In this document: one piece after another, positions 53,209-61,692 of the stretch | Position numbering within the stretch: the stretch's first letter is position 1 | Layout: the number at the start of each line of letters is the position of its first letter | DNA from: Myxococcales bacterium | GTDB lineage: Bacteria > Myxococcota_A > Polyangia > Polyangiales > Polyangiaceae | Direction: 5' to 3' | NCBI GenBank assembly: GCA_025359105.1 | Contig: JANYHK010000120.1 | Coordinates: 1-64,000, forward strand | DNA length: 64,000 bases | Translations under genes and position numbers: made by a program | Notes under the pieces: generated by a model | Databases searched by the model: none | Told to the model about the DNA's origin: nothing | What the model saw: only the letters and a program-made list of their open reading frames with translations

Positions 53209-53606
53209 CCAAACTGGTGACTCCCGCGCACTTCCCCAAGGCGCGCGGCTACGCGAACGGCATCATCGCGAGCGGCAGGACGCTCTACATCTCCGGCCAG
53301 ATCGCCTGGGACAAGGACGCGCGGATCGTGACGACCGATTTCGCGACGCAGTTTCTGACCGCGCTCGACAACGTCATCGCGGTGGTGCGCGAGGCGGGCG
53401 GCGGCACCGAGCACCTCGTCAAGCTCCTCGCGTTCGTGACCGATCTCGAGGGATACCGCGCCGCGCAGCGCGCCATCGGCGAGGGCTGGCGCGCGCGGAT
53501 GGGCAAGCACTACCCGGCGATGAGCCTGGTGAAGGTGGCGGGGCTCCTCGAGCCGGGCGCGCTCGTCGAAATCGAGGGCGTCGCCATGCTCCCGGACGCC
53601 AAGTGA
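53205..53606 (+). CDS. RidA/YjgF family enamine/imine deaminase
   Basis: A 133-residue RidA-fold protein. The family motifs T-L-Y-I-S-G-Q-I-A-W-D, V-K-L-L-A-F-V-T and the C-terminal L-V-E-I-E-G-V-A-M are present. The usual catalytic Arg of RidA (in an R-x-x-V-x-V-x-x-L motif) is not obvious: the region reads P-A-M-S-L-V-K-V-A-G-L, so it probably belongs to a subgroup outside the housekeeping deaminases. RidA-family genes occur in pathways for amino-aromatic CoA thioesters, consistent with this operon. Confidence 0.88.
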   Translation: MTKLVTPAHFPKARGYANGIIASGRTLYISGQIAWDKDARIVTTDFATQFLTALDNVIAVVREAGGGTEHLVKLLAFVTDLEGYRAAQRAIGEGWRARMGKHYPAMSLVKVAGLLEPGALVEIEGVAMLPDAK

Positions 53607-53619
53607 GGCGCGCGCGGTC

Positions 53620-54228
53620 ATGAGCAGCAGCAGCAGCAGCACGAGCACGAGCAGCAACGCGCATTCGTCGGCGTCGGCGGTCGTCGGCAAGACGCACGTG
53701 CCCGAGTCGGGCATCGTGAAGACGTCGGGCGGCGCCGAGTCCGTCCCGCGCGCGAACGTGAGCTTGTGGGTGCGCCTCCTCGAGAGCCACAACCTCGTCC
53801 TCGGTGAGGTGCGGCGCAAGCTCGCCGATGCGACGACGATGCCGCGCTTCGATCTCCTCGCCAACCTCGAGCGCGAGGACGGGCAGACGCTCGCCGCGCT
53901 GAGCCGCCGGATGCTCGTCACCGCGGGCAACCTGACCGGTCTCGTCGACCGCGCCGAGCGCGACGGTGTCGTCGAGCGTCGCGCCGATCCGCGCGACCGC
54001 CGGCTCTCGCGCGTGTACCTGACCCCTAAGGGGCGCGAGCTCATCGTGGAGCTTCTCCCCAAGCACGCCGAGGAGATCGGCGCACTCTTCGAGGAGCTGG
54101 ACCCCGCCGACAAGCGTGAGCTGCGCCGTCTCCTCGGCAAGCTGCGCGACTCGCTGGCGAACAAGCTCATCGGCGGCGCGGGCGGCGTGGGGGGAGTCGG
54201 CGGCGTCGGGAACAAGGAGCACACGTGA
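53620..54228 (+). CDS. MarR-family transcriptional regulator
   Basis: A 202-residue regulator. The N-terminal 25 residues are low complexity, encoded by an AGC repeat (53622-53645). The winged-helix domain has FDLLANLEREDGQTLAALSR, the recognition-helix region VTAGNLTGLVDRAERDGVVE and the wing R-R-A-D-P-R-D-R-R-L-S-R-V-Y-L. A Gly/Val-rich tail ends the protein. MarR proteins typically repress catabolic genes until an aromatic-CoA or aromatic acid ligand binds. It lies inside the operon it probably controls, and its end overlaps the next start. Confidence 0.88.
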   Translation: MSSSSSSTSTSSNAHSSASAVVGKTHVPESGIVKTSGGAESVPRANVSLWVRLLESHNLVLGEVRRKLADATTMPRFDLLANLEREDGQTLAALSRRMLVTAGNLTGLVDRAERDGVVERRADPRDRRLSRVYLTPKGRELIVELLPKHAEEIGALFEELDPADKRELRRLLGKLRDSLANKLIGGAGGVGGVGGVGNKEHT

Positions 54229-55055
54229 AGGAGATCGCACCCAGAGGCTTCAAGTACGCGCTCTCTCCGCTCGGCGTGGCCGAGATCACGCTGAATCGCC
54301 CCGAGCGCCTCAACTCGCTCACCTTCGAGATCTATCAGGAGCTGCGCGACGTGCTCCTCGCGATGGGCGACCACGACGAGATCCGCGCGATCGTGCTCAC
54401 CGGCGAAGGACGCGCCTTCTGCTCGGGCGGCGACGTCGAGGACATCATCGGCGAGCTCTTCGCGCGCGACATGAAGGGGCTCGTGGAGTTCACGCGGGTG
54501 ACGGGCCAGCTCATCGGAGCCCTCCGGAAGGTGCGGCGGCCGGTCGTCGCGGCGGTGAACGGCGTGTGCGTCGGCGCGGGCGCGGTGATGGCGCTGGCCT
54601 GCGATTTTCGCATCGCCAGCGACACCGCGAAGTTCGGCTTCATCTTCCCCAAGGTGGGACTCTGCGGCGCGGACATGGGCGCGGCCTACCTCTTGCCGCG
54701 CGTCGTCGGGCTCGGGCACGCGAGCGAGCTCCTCTTCCTCGGCGACATCGTGAGGGCCGACCGCGCGCTCGCGATCGGCCTGGTGAACGAGGTGACGCCG
54801 CCGGGCGAGTGCCTGCCGCGCGCGCGCAAGCTCGCCGAGCGCCTGGCCTCGGGCCCTGCGTTCGCGCACTCCATGACCAAGCAGATGCTCGAGAGCGAGG
54901 TCTCGATGACGCTCGAGCAGGCGCTCGAGGCCGAGGCGCAGGCGCAGGCGATCTGCATGCAGCACCCCGACTTTCGCGCCTCGTTCGAGGCGTGGCAGAA
55001 GAAGGCGCCCATCCGGTTCGCGGGCGCGCAGCTCGACTTCAAGGACAAACCATGA
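54225..55055 (+). CDS. Enoyl-CoA hydratase/isomerase family protein
   Basis: A 276-residue crotonase. The start is GTG within the ATGA-like overlap with the MarR gene. Oxyanion-hole segments A-F-C-S-G-G-D and V-C-V-G-A-G-A-V-M are present, with V-V-A-A-V-N-G as the usual preceding strand. The second acid position is occupied in the G-L-C-G-A-D-M-G segment. It should hydrate an enoyl-CoA in the proposed pathway. The stop overlaps the dehydrogenase start by four bases. Confidence 0.88.
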   Translation: MKEIAPRGFKYALSPLGVAEITLNRPERLNSLTFEIYQELRDVLLAMGDHDEIRAIVLTGEGRAFCSGGDVEDIIGELFARDMKGLVEFTRVTGQLIGALRKVRRPVVAAVNGVCVGAGAVMALACDFRIASDTAKFGFIFPKVGLCGADMGAAYLLPRVVGLGHASELLFLGDIVRADRALAIGLVNEVTPPGECLPRARKLAERLASGPAFAHSMTKQMLESEVSMTLEQALEAEAQAQAICMQHPDFRASFEAWQKKAPIRFAGAQLDFKDKP

Positions 55056-56218
55056 GCATCTCGCGCGCGTTCGTCGCCTCGCCGTGGGACGACTCGGGGC
55101 CGCTCTACGAGGACGCCCATCGCCTCCTGTCGGCGCAGCTCGAAGAGAAGCTGGCCCGCTCGGGCGACGAGGCGCTGCACGAGGCCGCGCGCGTCGCGCG
55201 CCGCATGGCCGACCTCGGGCTCTACAAGTACCTGCTCCCCAACGCGCTCGGCTTGAAGGAAGGGCAGATCGACGTCCGCGCCCTCTGCACGGTGCGCGAG
55301 ATCCTCGCCTACCACTCGCCGCTCGCCGACTCGGTCTTTGCCGTTCAGGGGCTGTGCGCCAATCCCCTCCTCGCGACGGGGCGCCGCGCGCTCGTCGATC
55401 GCATGGTCACGGGCGAACGAATCGGCGGCTTCGCCCTGACCGAGCCGGAGGCGGGGAGCGACGTCGCGTCGCTCAAGGCCACCGCGACGCGTGACGGCGA
55501 CGCCTGGGTGCTGAAAGGCGAGAAGACGTTCATCTCGAACGTCGGCATCGCGCATCACTTCGTGGTGTTCGCGAACGCGGATCCGGCCGCGGGTCGCAAG
55601 GGGATCACCGCGTTCCTCCTCCCCGCCGACGCGACCGGGCTCGAGCTCGTGACGATCCCTCTCTCGGGGCAGCACCCGCTCGGGCGCCTCTTGATGCACG
55701 GCGTTCGGCTGCCGGCCGACGCGCTCCTCGGCGAGGTCGGCCAGGGGCTTCGCCTCGCGCTCGGGACTCTCGAGATCTTTCGCACCAGCGTCGGCGCGGC
55801 GGCGCTGGGGATGGCGTGGCGCGCGCTCGACGAGGCGCTCCGGCACACGACGACGCGGCGCCAGTTCGGGCAAAAGCTCTCGGAGATGCAGCTGGTGCAG
55901 GCGGCGATCGCGGAGATGGCCACCGAGCTCGTCGCGGCGCGCCTCCTCGTCGCGAGCGTCGCGCGCGCGAAGGACATGGGGAAGAAGGACGCCGGGGCCG
56001 ACGTCGCGATGGCGAAGATGCACGCGACCGAGGCGGCGCAGCGGATCATCGATCGCGCCGTGCAGCTCCACGGCGGCGCCGGCGTCGTCGCGGGAAACAA
56101 GGTCGAGGAGCTTTACCGCGAGGTTCGGCCGCTCCGCATCTACGAGGGCGCGACCGACGTCCTCAAGCTGATGGTCGGAGCGAGCGTCGTGAAACGGCAC
56201 GAGTCGGTGATTCCATGA
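55052..56218 (+). CDS. Acyl-CoA dehydrogenase
   Basis: A 388-residue FAD-dependent dehydrogenase. The mid-domain reads G-F-A-L-T-E-P-E-A-G-S-D-V and E-K-T-F-I-S-N-V-G, and the C-terminal helical domain has R-Q-F-G-Q-K-L-S-E-M-Q, R-A-V-Q-L-H-G-G-A-G-V and Y-E-G-A-T-D-V-L-K. The last segment includes the usual position near the catalytic region. It oxidises an acyl-CoA to the enoyl-CoA used by the hydratase next door. It overlaps both neighbours by four bases. Confidence 0.9.
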   Translation: MSISRAFVASPWDDSGPLYEDAHRLLSAQLEEKLARSGDEALHEAARVARRMADLGLYKYLLPNALGLKEGQIDVRALCTVREILAYHSPLADSVFAVQGLCANPLLATGRRALVDRMVTGERIGGFALTEPEAGSDVASLKATATRDGDAWVLKGEKTFISNVGIAHHFVVFANADPAAGRKGITAFLLPADATGLELVTIPLSGQHPLGRLLMHGVRLPADALLGEVGQGLRLALGTLEIFRTSVGAAALGMAWRALDEALRHTTTRRQFGQKLSEMQLVQAAIAEMATELVAARLLVASVARAKDMGKKDAGADVAMAKMHATEAAQRIIDRAVQLHGGAGVVAGNKVEELYREVRPLRIYEGATDVLKLMVGASVVKRHESVIP

Positions 56219-57801
56219 GCGCGACGGGCAGCAGCGGGAGCACGGCCACCGGCCGCAGCACGGGCAGCGCGAACGAGGCGGGCGCGGTGAGCCTGCTCTT
56301 CGCGCCGCTCACGCTGAGGTCTGCGACGCTGCCGAACCGCATCGTCCTGCCGGCGATGGTGACACGCCTCTCCGGCGAGGACGGCGTCGTCAACGAAGAC
56401 ATTCGCAAGCGGTACACCCGGTTCGCGAGGGGCGGCGCCGGTCTCGTCGTCGTCGAGGCGATGGCCGTCCACCAGTCGAAGAGCGGCCCGCTGCTGCGCA
56501 TCTGCTCCGACGAGTTCAAGCCGGGCCTGACCGAGCTCGCCAAGCAATGCCACGACGCCGGCCCCGGCAAGGTGTTCCCGCAGATCATCCACTTCTTGAA
56601 GATCTCGCGGTCCGGTTGGCGCCAGACCGTCGACATGCTGGCTCCGAAGGAGATTGACGACATCGTCGACGCGTACGGTGCGGCAGCCGTGCGCGCGCGG
56701 GAGTGTGGCTTCGACGGCGTCGAGCTCCACATGGCCCACGCCTACACGCTGTCGTCGTTCCTCTCGCGCCTCAACCCGCGGCGCGACGCCTACGGCGGGA
56801 CGCTCGAGAACCGCCTTCGCCTCCCGGTGCGCGTGATGCAGCGCGTACGGGCGGAGGTCGGCGAGGACTTTCCGATCGGCGTCCGCTTCCTCGGCGAGGA
56901 GTGCATCCGCAACGGGTATACGCCCGTCGAAGCCGGCCCGATCGCCGTGCGCCTCGCGCGCGCCGGCGCCGACTACATTTCGCTCTCGGCCGGCGGAAAG
57001 TTCGAGGACGCTCGGCCGATCCCCGGCGAGCCGCTCTACCCTTACACGGGCTATTCCGGCGATCGCTGCATGCCAGGCTCCAACTACCCGGACGGCGCCA
57101 ACCTCTACATCCCCGATGCGGTGCGCGCGACGGTTCGGGCGGCCGGCCTCGCGACGCCCATCGTCGCGGCCGGGAAGATAGGCTCCCTGGAGCTCGCCGA
57201 GCAGGTCCTCGCGCGCGGTCAGGGCGACATGATCGGCATGGCGCGCGCTCTCCTCGCGGATCCCGATCTGCCGAAGAAGTGGCAGACGGGGCGCGAGGCG
57301 TCGGTCGTCCGGTGCGTCTACGGCAACGTCTGCAAGGCGCTCGACGAGAACTTTCGTCGCGTCGACTGCACGCTGTGGCCGAAGAAGGCCGGGCAGGCGC
57401 CGGAGAGCGACGACACCGTCCCGCCGGCGTGGGGCGCCAGCGGGCCCGAGCTCACCGTCGAGTACAAGGACGGCCGCGTCCTTTTGCGCTGGAAGGCCGC
57501 GACCGACAACGAGGCCGTCTACGGCTACCAGGTCATGCGCGGTGAGGGCGGCATGCCGATGTCGCACTACGCGAGCGTCCGCAGCGCGTCGGCCCGCTTC
57601 GAGGACGCGCGCGTCATCGGCAGCGTCGCGTACGCGTACGCGGTGCGGCCGTACGACCTGGCGGGCAACCGCGGGCCCATGAGCCCCAGCCTCCAAGTCG
57701 AGGTCCCTACCGAGCACGTCGCCCCGACCGAAGCCGCGCTCCTCGAGGTCGCGCGCGATCCGGGCGCTGTCGAGGGGTGCACGTCCGTCACCGGTGGTTG
57801 A
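56215..57801 (+). CDS. Old-yellow-enzyme-type flavin oxidoreductase with fibronectin-III-like tail
   Basis: A 528-residue protein in two parts. Residues about 25-375 form a TIM barrel of the NADH:flavin oxidoreductase family: LRSATLPNRIVLPAM, DGVELHMAHAYTLSSFLSRL, D-A-Y-G-G-T-L-E-N-R and G-D-M-I-G-M-A-R. A short Cys-containing segment (R-C-V-Y-G-N-V-C) recalls the 2,4-dienoyl-CoA reductase subgroup, but no complete Fe-S site or second flavin domain follows. Instead residues about 410-495 resemble a fibronectin type III domain: VLLRWKAATDNEAVYGYQVM and AYAVRPYDLAGNRGPMS. This fusion is unusual for a cytoplasmic enzyme. Confidence 0.85.
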   Translation: MSATGSSGSTATGRSTGSANEAGAVSLLFAPLTLRSATLPNRIVLPAMVTRLSGEDGVVNEDIRKRYTRFARGGAGLVVVEAMAVHQSKSGPLLRICSDEFKPGLTELAKQCHDAGPGKVFPQIIHFLKISRSGWRQTVDMLAPKEIDDIVDAYGAAAVRARECGFDGVELHMAHAYTLSSFLSRLNPRRDAYGGTLENRLRLPVRVMQRVRAEVGEDFPIGVRFLGEECIRNGYTPVEAGPIAVRLARAGADYISLSAGGKFEDARPIPGEPLYPYTGYSGDRCMPGSNYPDGANLYIPDAVRATVRAAGLATPIVAAGKIGSLELAEQVLARGQGDMIGMARALLADPDLPKKWQTGREASVVRCVYGNVCKALDENFRRVDCTLWPKKAGQAPESDDTVPPAWGASGPELTVEYKDGRVLLRWKAATDNEAVYGYQVMRGEGGMPMSHYASVRSASARFEDARVIGSVAYAYAVRPYDLAGNRGPMSPSLQVEVPTEHVAPTEAALLEVARDPGAVEGCTSVTGG

Positions 57802-57854
57802 GCGAATCGCCGCGGCGGCGCGGCCCGTTTGCGCTACATAGACTGTCAGTCGCA

Positions 57855-58598
57855 ATGACCGGGGACGACAAGCGGCGAGAGGCTCGTTACAAGGCGAGCA
57901 TTCCGGTGTTGGTGATCCGGGGCAGAGAGACGGTCTCCCTGATGAGCGAGGACGTCAGCTTTCGCGGCGTCTTCGTGCGGATGGAGCTGCCCCCCGCGCT
58001 GCGGCAGCTCGTGCGCCTGGAGGTCTCGCTCCCCGAGGGTGCGACCCTGAAGGTGCACGCGATGGTCGTCTTCCGCGTCCCGCCCGGCGGCAACGCGGTC
58101 GCCGGGGCAGGCATGCAGTTTTACGGGCTCGAGGGCCGCGAACGGGTCCAGTGGGACGGCTTCGTGCAGAGCGTGCGCGACATGCTGCCGAAGTCGACGC
58201 CCGAGCCGGGCGGGGTGGGCGGATCGTTGCTGCAGGATGAGGTCCACGGGCCGCTCGACGCGATCGACGATCGCCGCGAGTTCGAACGGCACTCGGTCCG
58301 CTTCGAGGTGCGCGTGTCGACCGTCGACGAGCTGCGGACGCTGTACACGCGCGACATCTCCAAGGGAGGCATGGCCGTGGAGACGGACATGGACCTGGCG
58401 CCCGGCACCGACGTCGGGCTCGATCTCGTCCACCCGCGCAGCGGGGCGACGTTCGAGCTCGAGGCCACGGTGCGCCGCAAAATCTGCCAGCCGGGCGGGA
58501 GCGGTCTCGCGGTCCAGTTCAAGACGATGACGCCCGCGCGCCGCGAGCAGCTCGAGCGCTTCGTCGCGTCGAGCGGGAGCTTGCCCCCCCGCGCTTGA
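57855..58598 (+). CDS. Tandem PilZ-domain protein
   Basis: A 247-residue protein with two PilZ domains. The first has R-R-E-A-R and D-V-S-F-R-G, the second R-R-E-F-E-R and D-I-S-K-G-G, both matching the RxxxR and (D/N)xSxxG motifs that bind cyclic di-GMP. There is no output domain or transmembrane helix, so it is probably a cytoplasmic c-di-GMP adaptor. It follows the operon by 53 bases but is functionally unrelated to the enzymes. The ATG at 57855 begins the first motif region directly. Confidence 0.85.
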   Translation: MTGDDKRREARYKASIPVLVIRGRETVSLMSEDVSFRGVFVRMELPPALRQLVRLEVSLPEGATLKVHAMVVFRVPPGGNAVAGAGMQFYGLEGRERVQWDGFVQSVRDMLPKSTPEPGGVGGSLLQDEVHGPLDAIDDRREFERHSVRFEVRVSTVDELRTLYTRDISKGGMAVETDMDLAPGTDVGLDLVHPRSGATFELEATVRRKICQPGGSGLAVQFKTMTPARREQLERFVASSGSLPPRA

Positions 58599-58660
58599 GG
58601 CGGCAGGTGGCGCGCCTGCACGGGGTGGCCATCTTCGGGGGACCGCCTTAGGAACAGAGC

Positions 58661-59251
58661 ATGCGCCTGCTGTCCACCGCCGTCCTGGCCGCCTCCCTGT
58701 TCGCCCTCTCCGCGTGCTCACACGCGCCGATGAAGACCGCCGAGCACGTCGACATCCAGCGCTTCATGGGCGACTGGTACGTGCTGGCGCACATTCCGAC
58801 GTCGGAGGAGAAGGACGCCTGGAACGCCATCGAATCGTACCGCCTCCAGCCAGGTACGGCGGACACGGTCGAGGTGACCTTCGCCTTTCGCCAGGGCGCC
58901 TTCGACGGGAAGCTCGAGACCATGCGCCCGATCGGGCACGTGAGCGACGATCCGGCGAAGTGGGGCATGCACTTTTACTGGTGGCAGGGCCCGTTCCGTT
59001 TCGAGTACCTCGTCGTCGACGTGGACGGCGACTACCAGCAGACGGTCATCGGCCGCAGCGCGCGCGACTACGTGTGGATCATGGCGCGGACCCCGACGCT
59101 CTCCGACGCCGACTGGACGCGCCTCCTCGCGGTCGTGAAGAGCGCCGGCTACGACGCGGGCAAGCTCCGCCGGGTGCCGCAGCGCTGGGGCGTGAAACCC
59201 GACGTGGCGCTCGACCAGCGCGAGGCCAGTCCCGCAGCGCAGCCCCGGTGA
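58661..59251 (+). CDS. Lipocalin family lipoprotein (Blc-like)
   Basis: A 196-residue lipoprotein with L-S-A-C lipobox (Cys19). The lipocalin signature is F-M-G-D-W-Y-V-L-A (Gly-x-Trp) near residue 35, followed by strand-like segments through R-F-E-Y-L-V-V-D-V-D-G-D-Y and Y-V-W-I-M-A-R-T-P-T-L-S. The end is helical, as in Blc-type outer-membrane lipocalins that bind fatty acids or lysophospholipids. No symbol assigned because several bacterial lipocalin subfamilies exist. Confidence 0.85.
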   Translation: MRLLSTAVLAASLFALSACSHAPMKTAEHVDIQRFMGDWYVLAHIPTSEEKDAWNAIESYRLQPGTADTVEVTFAFRQGAFDGKLETMRPIGHVSDDPAKWGMHFYWWQGPFRFEYLVVDVDGDYQQTVIGRSARDYVWIMARTPTLSDADWTRLLAVVKSAGYDAGKLRRVPQRWGVKPDVALDQREASPAAQPR

Positions 59252-59288
59252 AATCGACTATCCTCCAGCGCCGCCTGGAGGGTGCCCT

Positions 59289-60926
59289 GTGCCGACGTCG
59301 CCGCAATTTCCCGAGGACTTGAACCTCGCCAACTACTTCCTCTTCGACCGGATCGCCGAAGGGCTGGGGCCGAAAGAGGCCATCCGCTACGGCGCGCGGA
59401 GCTACACCTACGAGCTCGTCGCCCAGCGCTCGCGCGCGTTCACCGCGCTGCTGGCGCACGCTGGCGTGCGGCGCGGCGAGCGGGTCCTCCTCGTGCTCCC
59501 CGACGCGCCGCCGTTCGCGTGGGCGTTCTTCGGAACCCTCGCCCGGGGCGCCGTCGTCGCGATGGGCAACCCCGACAGCAAGGCCGAGCAGCTCGAGTAC
59601 CTCGTCGGGTACACGCGGGCTACCGCGGTCGTCACGATCCCTCGCGTGGCCGAGGCGCTGCGCGAAGCGACGAAGGCGAGCGGCGTCGGGCGCGAGGTCC
59701 TCAAGATCTGGGTCGTTCCCGACACGGCGACCGGCGACGATCCGGAGGCGCCGACCGGCTTCGCGCCCGACGACGTCGTGGACGATCTCGCCGCCGCGCT
59801 CGCCCGCACCGAGCCCTTGCGCGATCCGGTCCCCGTCCACCGCGACGAGCCGGCGATCTGGCTCTTCACGAGCGGGTCGACGGGCGAGCCGAAGGCCAAC
59901 GTCCACATGCACCGCGACTTCGCGTTCAATACCGAGGTCTACGCCAAGGCGACCGTCGGCTACGCGAAGGACGACGTCACCGTCAGCGTGCCGCGCCTCT
60001 TCTTCGGCTACGCCACGGGCACGAACCTGATGTTCCCGTTCGCGGTCGGCGCCACCGTCGGCCTCTTCAGCGAGCGCCCGACGCCGGAGTCGCTCATGCG
60101 CGCGATCGAGACCTACCGCCCTACTGTCATCACCAACGTCCCCACGATGCTCGGCAAGCTCCTCGAGCACGACGACGCGCTCCGCGCGAAGGGGCAGCCC
60201 GGGCTCGACATGTCGCAGGTGCGCTTCTCCCTGTCGGCCGGCGAGGCGCTGCCCGAAGCGCTGCTCTCGCGCTGGCTGGAGCGCTTCGGCAGCGACGTCT
60301 ACGACGGCATCGGGTCCGCGGAGCTGTTCCACATCTACGCCTCCAATCGCCCCGGCGACATCAAGCCGGGCTCGCTCGGCAAGGCCGTCGCCGGCTACGA
60401 GCTCCGCATTCTTCCCGAGGACGCCGAGGGGCCCGGCGCGGTGCCATGCGCTTCCGGCGAGATCGGCGTCCTGTGGGTCAAAGGCGACAGCGTGAGCCTG
60501 GGCTACTGGCTGGATCGCGACAAGAGCTGGACGACGTTCCACGGCCACTGGTGCAGGACGGGCGATCTCTTCCGCATCGACGACGACGGATACTTGTACT
60601 TTGCAGGTCGCGCCGACGAGCTCCTCAAGGTCGGCGGGCAGTGGCTGGCGCCGGTGGAGGTCGAGGACTGCCTCATGAAGCACGAGGCGGTGCAGCTGGC
60701 GGCGGTCATCGGCGTCGAGGACGGCGGGCTCGTGAAGCCCAAGGCGTTCATCGTCCTCCGCGCGTCGTTCTCCGCGTCGGACGGCCTCGCGGCGGAGCTC
60801 CAGGTGTTCGTGAAGACGCGCCTCCTCCCCCACAAATACCCGCGCCTCGTGGAGTTCGTGAGCGACGTGCCGAAGAACGATCGAGGCAAGATCGATCGCA
60901 AGGCGCTGCGCGCGAGGCAGTCGTGA
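59289..60926 (+). CDS. Benzoate-CoA ligase family AMP-binding enzyme
   Basis: A 545-residue adenylate-forming ligase from GTG 59289. The P-loop-like motif is W-L-F-T-S-G-S-T-G-E-P-K, the aryl-substrate region reads SLSAGEALPEALLSRWLERF and D-G-I-G-S-A-E, the hinge lies in T-G-D-L-F-R-I-D-D-D-G-Y, and the catalytic lysine is in D-R-G-K-I-D-R. The overall pattern matches benzoate-CoA ligases more than acetyl-CoA synthetases. It should activate an aromatic or amino-aromatic acid for the CoA-thioester enzymes upstream. It overlaps the creatininase gene by four bases. Confidence 0.87.
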   Translation: MPTSPQFPEDLNLANYFLFDRIAEGLGPKEAIRYGARSYTYELVAQRSRAFTALLAHAGVRRGERVLLVLPDAPPFAWAFFGTLARGAVVAMGNPDSKAEQLEYLVGYTRATAVVTIPRVAEALREATKASGVGREVLKIWVVPDTATGDDPEAPTGFAPDDVVDDLAAALARTEPLRDPVPVHRDEPAIWLFTSGSTGEPKANVHMHRDFAFNTEVYAKATVGYAKDDVTVSVPRLFFGYATGTNLMFPFAVGATVGLFSERPTPESLMRAIETYRPTVITNVPTMLGKLLEHDDALRAKGQPGLDMSQVRFSLSAGEALPEALLSRWLERFGSDVYDGIGSAELFHIYASNRPGDIKPGSLGKAVAGYELRILPEDAEGPGAVPCASGEIGVLWVKGDSVSLGYWLDRDKSWTTFHGHWCRTGDLFRIDDDGYLYFAGRADELLKVGGQWLAPVEVEDCLMKHEAVQLAAVIGVEDGGLVKPKAFIVLRASFSASDGLAAELQVFVKTRLLPHKYPRLVEFVSDVPKNDRGKIDRKALRARQS

Positions 60927-61672
60927 GGCGCCTGGCCGATCTCACGACCGAGGAGGTCGCGTCGCTCGTCGCGTCTCCGCCGTCGTGCGTGCTCTTTCCC
61001 GTCGGCAGCGTGGAGCCGCACGGACCGCACCTGCCGCTCGGGACCGACACGCTCATCAGCGAAGCGACGTGCGCGCGCGCGGCGGACGCGCTCGAGGCGC
61101 TGGGGGTCCGCGTCGTCGTGGCGCCGAGCTTGCCGTTCGGCGTGACCGACTACGCCGCGGGCTTCAAGGGGGCGATAGGCGTCCCCGCCGCCGCTCTCGA
61201 AGCGATGCTGAAGGCCGTCGTCGCGCGCCTGCTCGCCGACGGCTTCTCGCACGTGTGCCTCGTGAACAACCACCTCGAGCCGGCGCACGATCAGGCCGTG
61301 CGTGCGTCGATCGGCGGATTTTCCGGTGCGCAGGCGAGCGTCGCGTGCCCGCTGACGCGCAAGTGGGCGCGCACGCTGTCGGACGAGTTCAAGCGCGGCA
61401 ACTGCCACGCCGGGCGCTACGAGACGTCGCTCGTCCTTGCGGCGGGCGGCGCGGTCCGGCCCGAATTCACGGCGCTCGCGAGCTCCGACATCAGCCTCGC
61501 CGACGGCATCAAGGCCGGCAAGGCGACGTTCCGCGAGATGGGCATCACGCGCGCCTACACCGGCGCCCCCGCCGAGGCGACCGCCGACGAAGGTGCCGAG
61601 CTCTACGCCAAGCTTGCCGAGATGGTCGTGGGCGAGGTCGCCGCCGCGTTGGGGCTCGCGGCGAGCGCGTAG
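60923..61672 (+). CDS. Creatininase-family metal amidohydrolase-like protein
   Basis: A 249-residue protein from GTG 60923 (GTGA overlap with the ligase). Metal-binding motifs of the family are seen: V-E-P-H-G-P-H-L-P-L-G-T-D-T near residue 33, N-N-H-L-E-P-A-H-D and C-H-A-G-R-Y-E-T-S. Family members hydrolyse creatinine or related cyclic amides, or the peptide in mycofactocin maturation. The substrate here is unknown. Coupling to a benzoate-type ligase suggests a step that releases or modifies an amide of an aromatic compound, but this is inference. Confidence 0.82.
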   Translation: MRRLADLTTEEVASLVASPPSCVLFPVGSVEPHGPHLPLGTDTLISEATCARAADALEALGVRVVVAPSLPFGVTDYAAGFKGAIGVPAAALEAMLKAVVARLLADGFSHVCLVNNHLEPAHDQAVRASIGGFSGAQASVACPLTRKWARTLSDEFKRGNCHAGRYETSLVLAAGGAVRPEFTALASSDISLADGIKAGKATFREMGITRAYTGAPAEATADEGAELYAKLAEMVVGEVAAALGLAASA

Positions 61673-61692
61673 GCCGTCTACGCTGACGCGTG

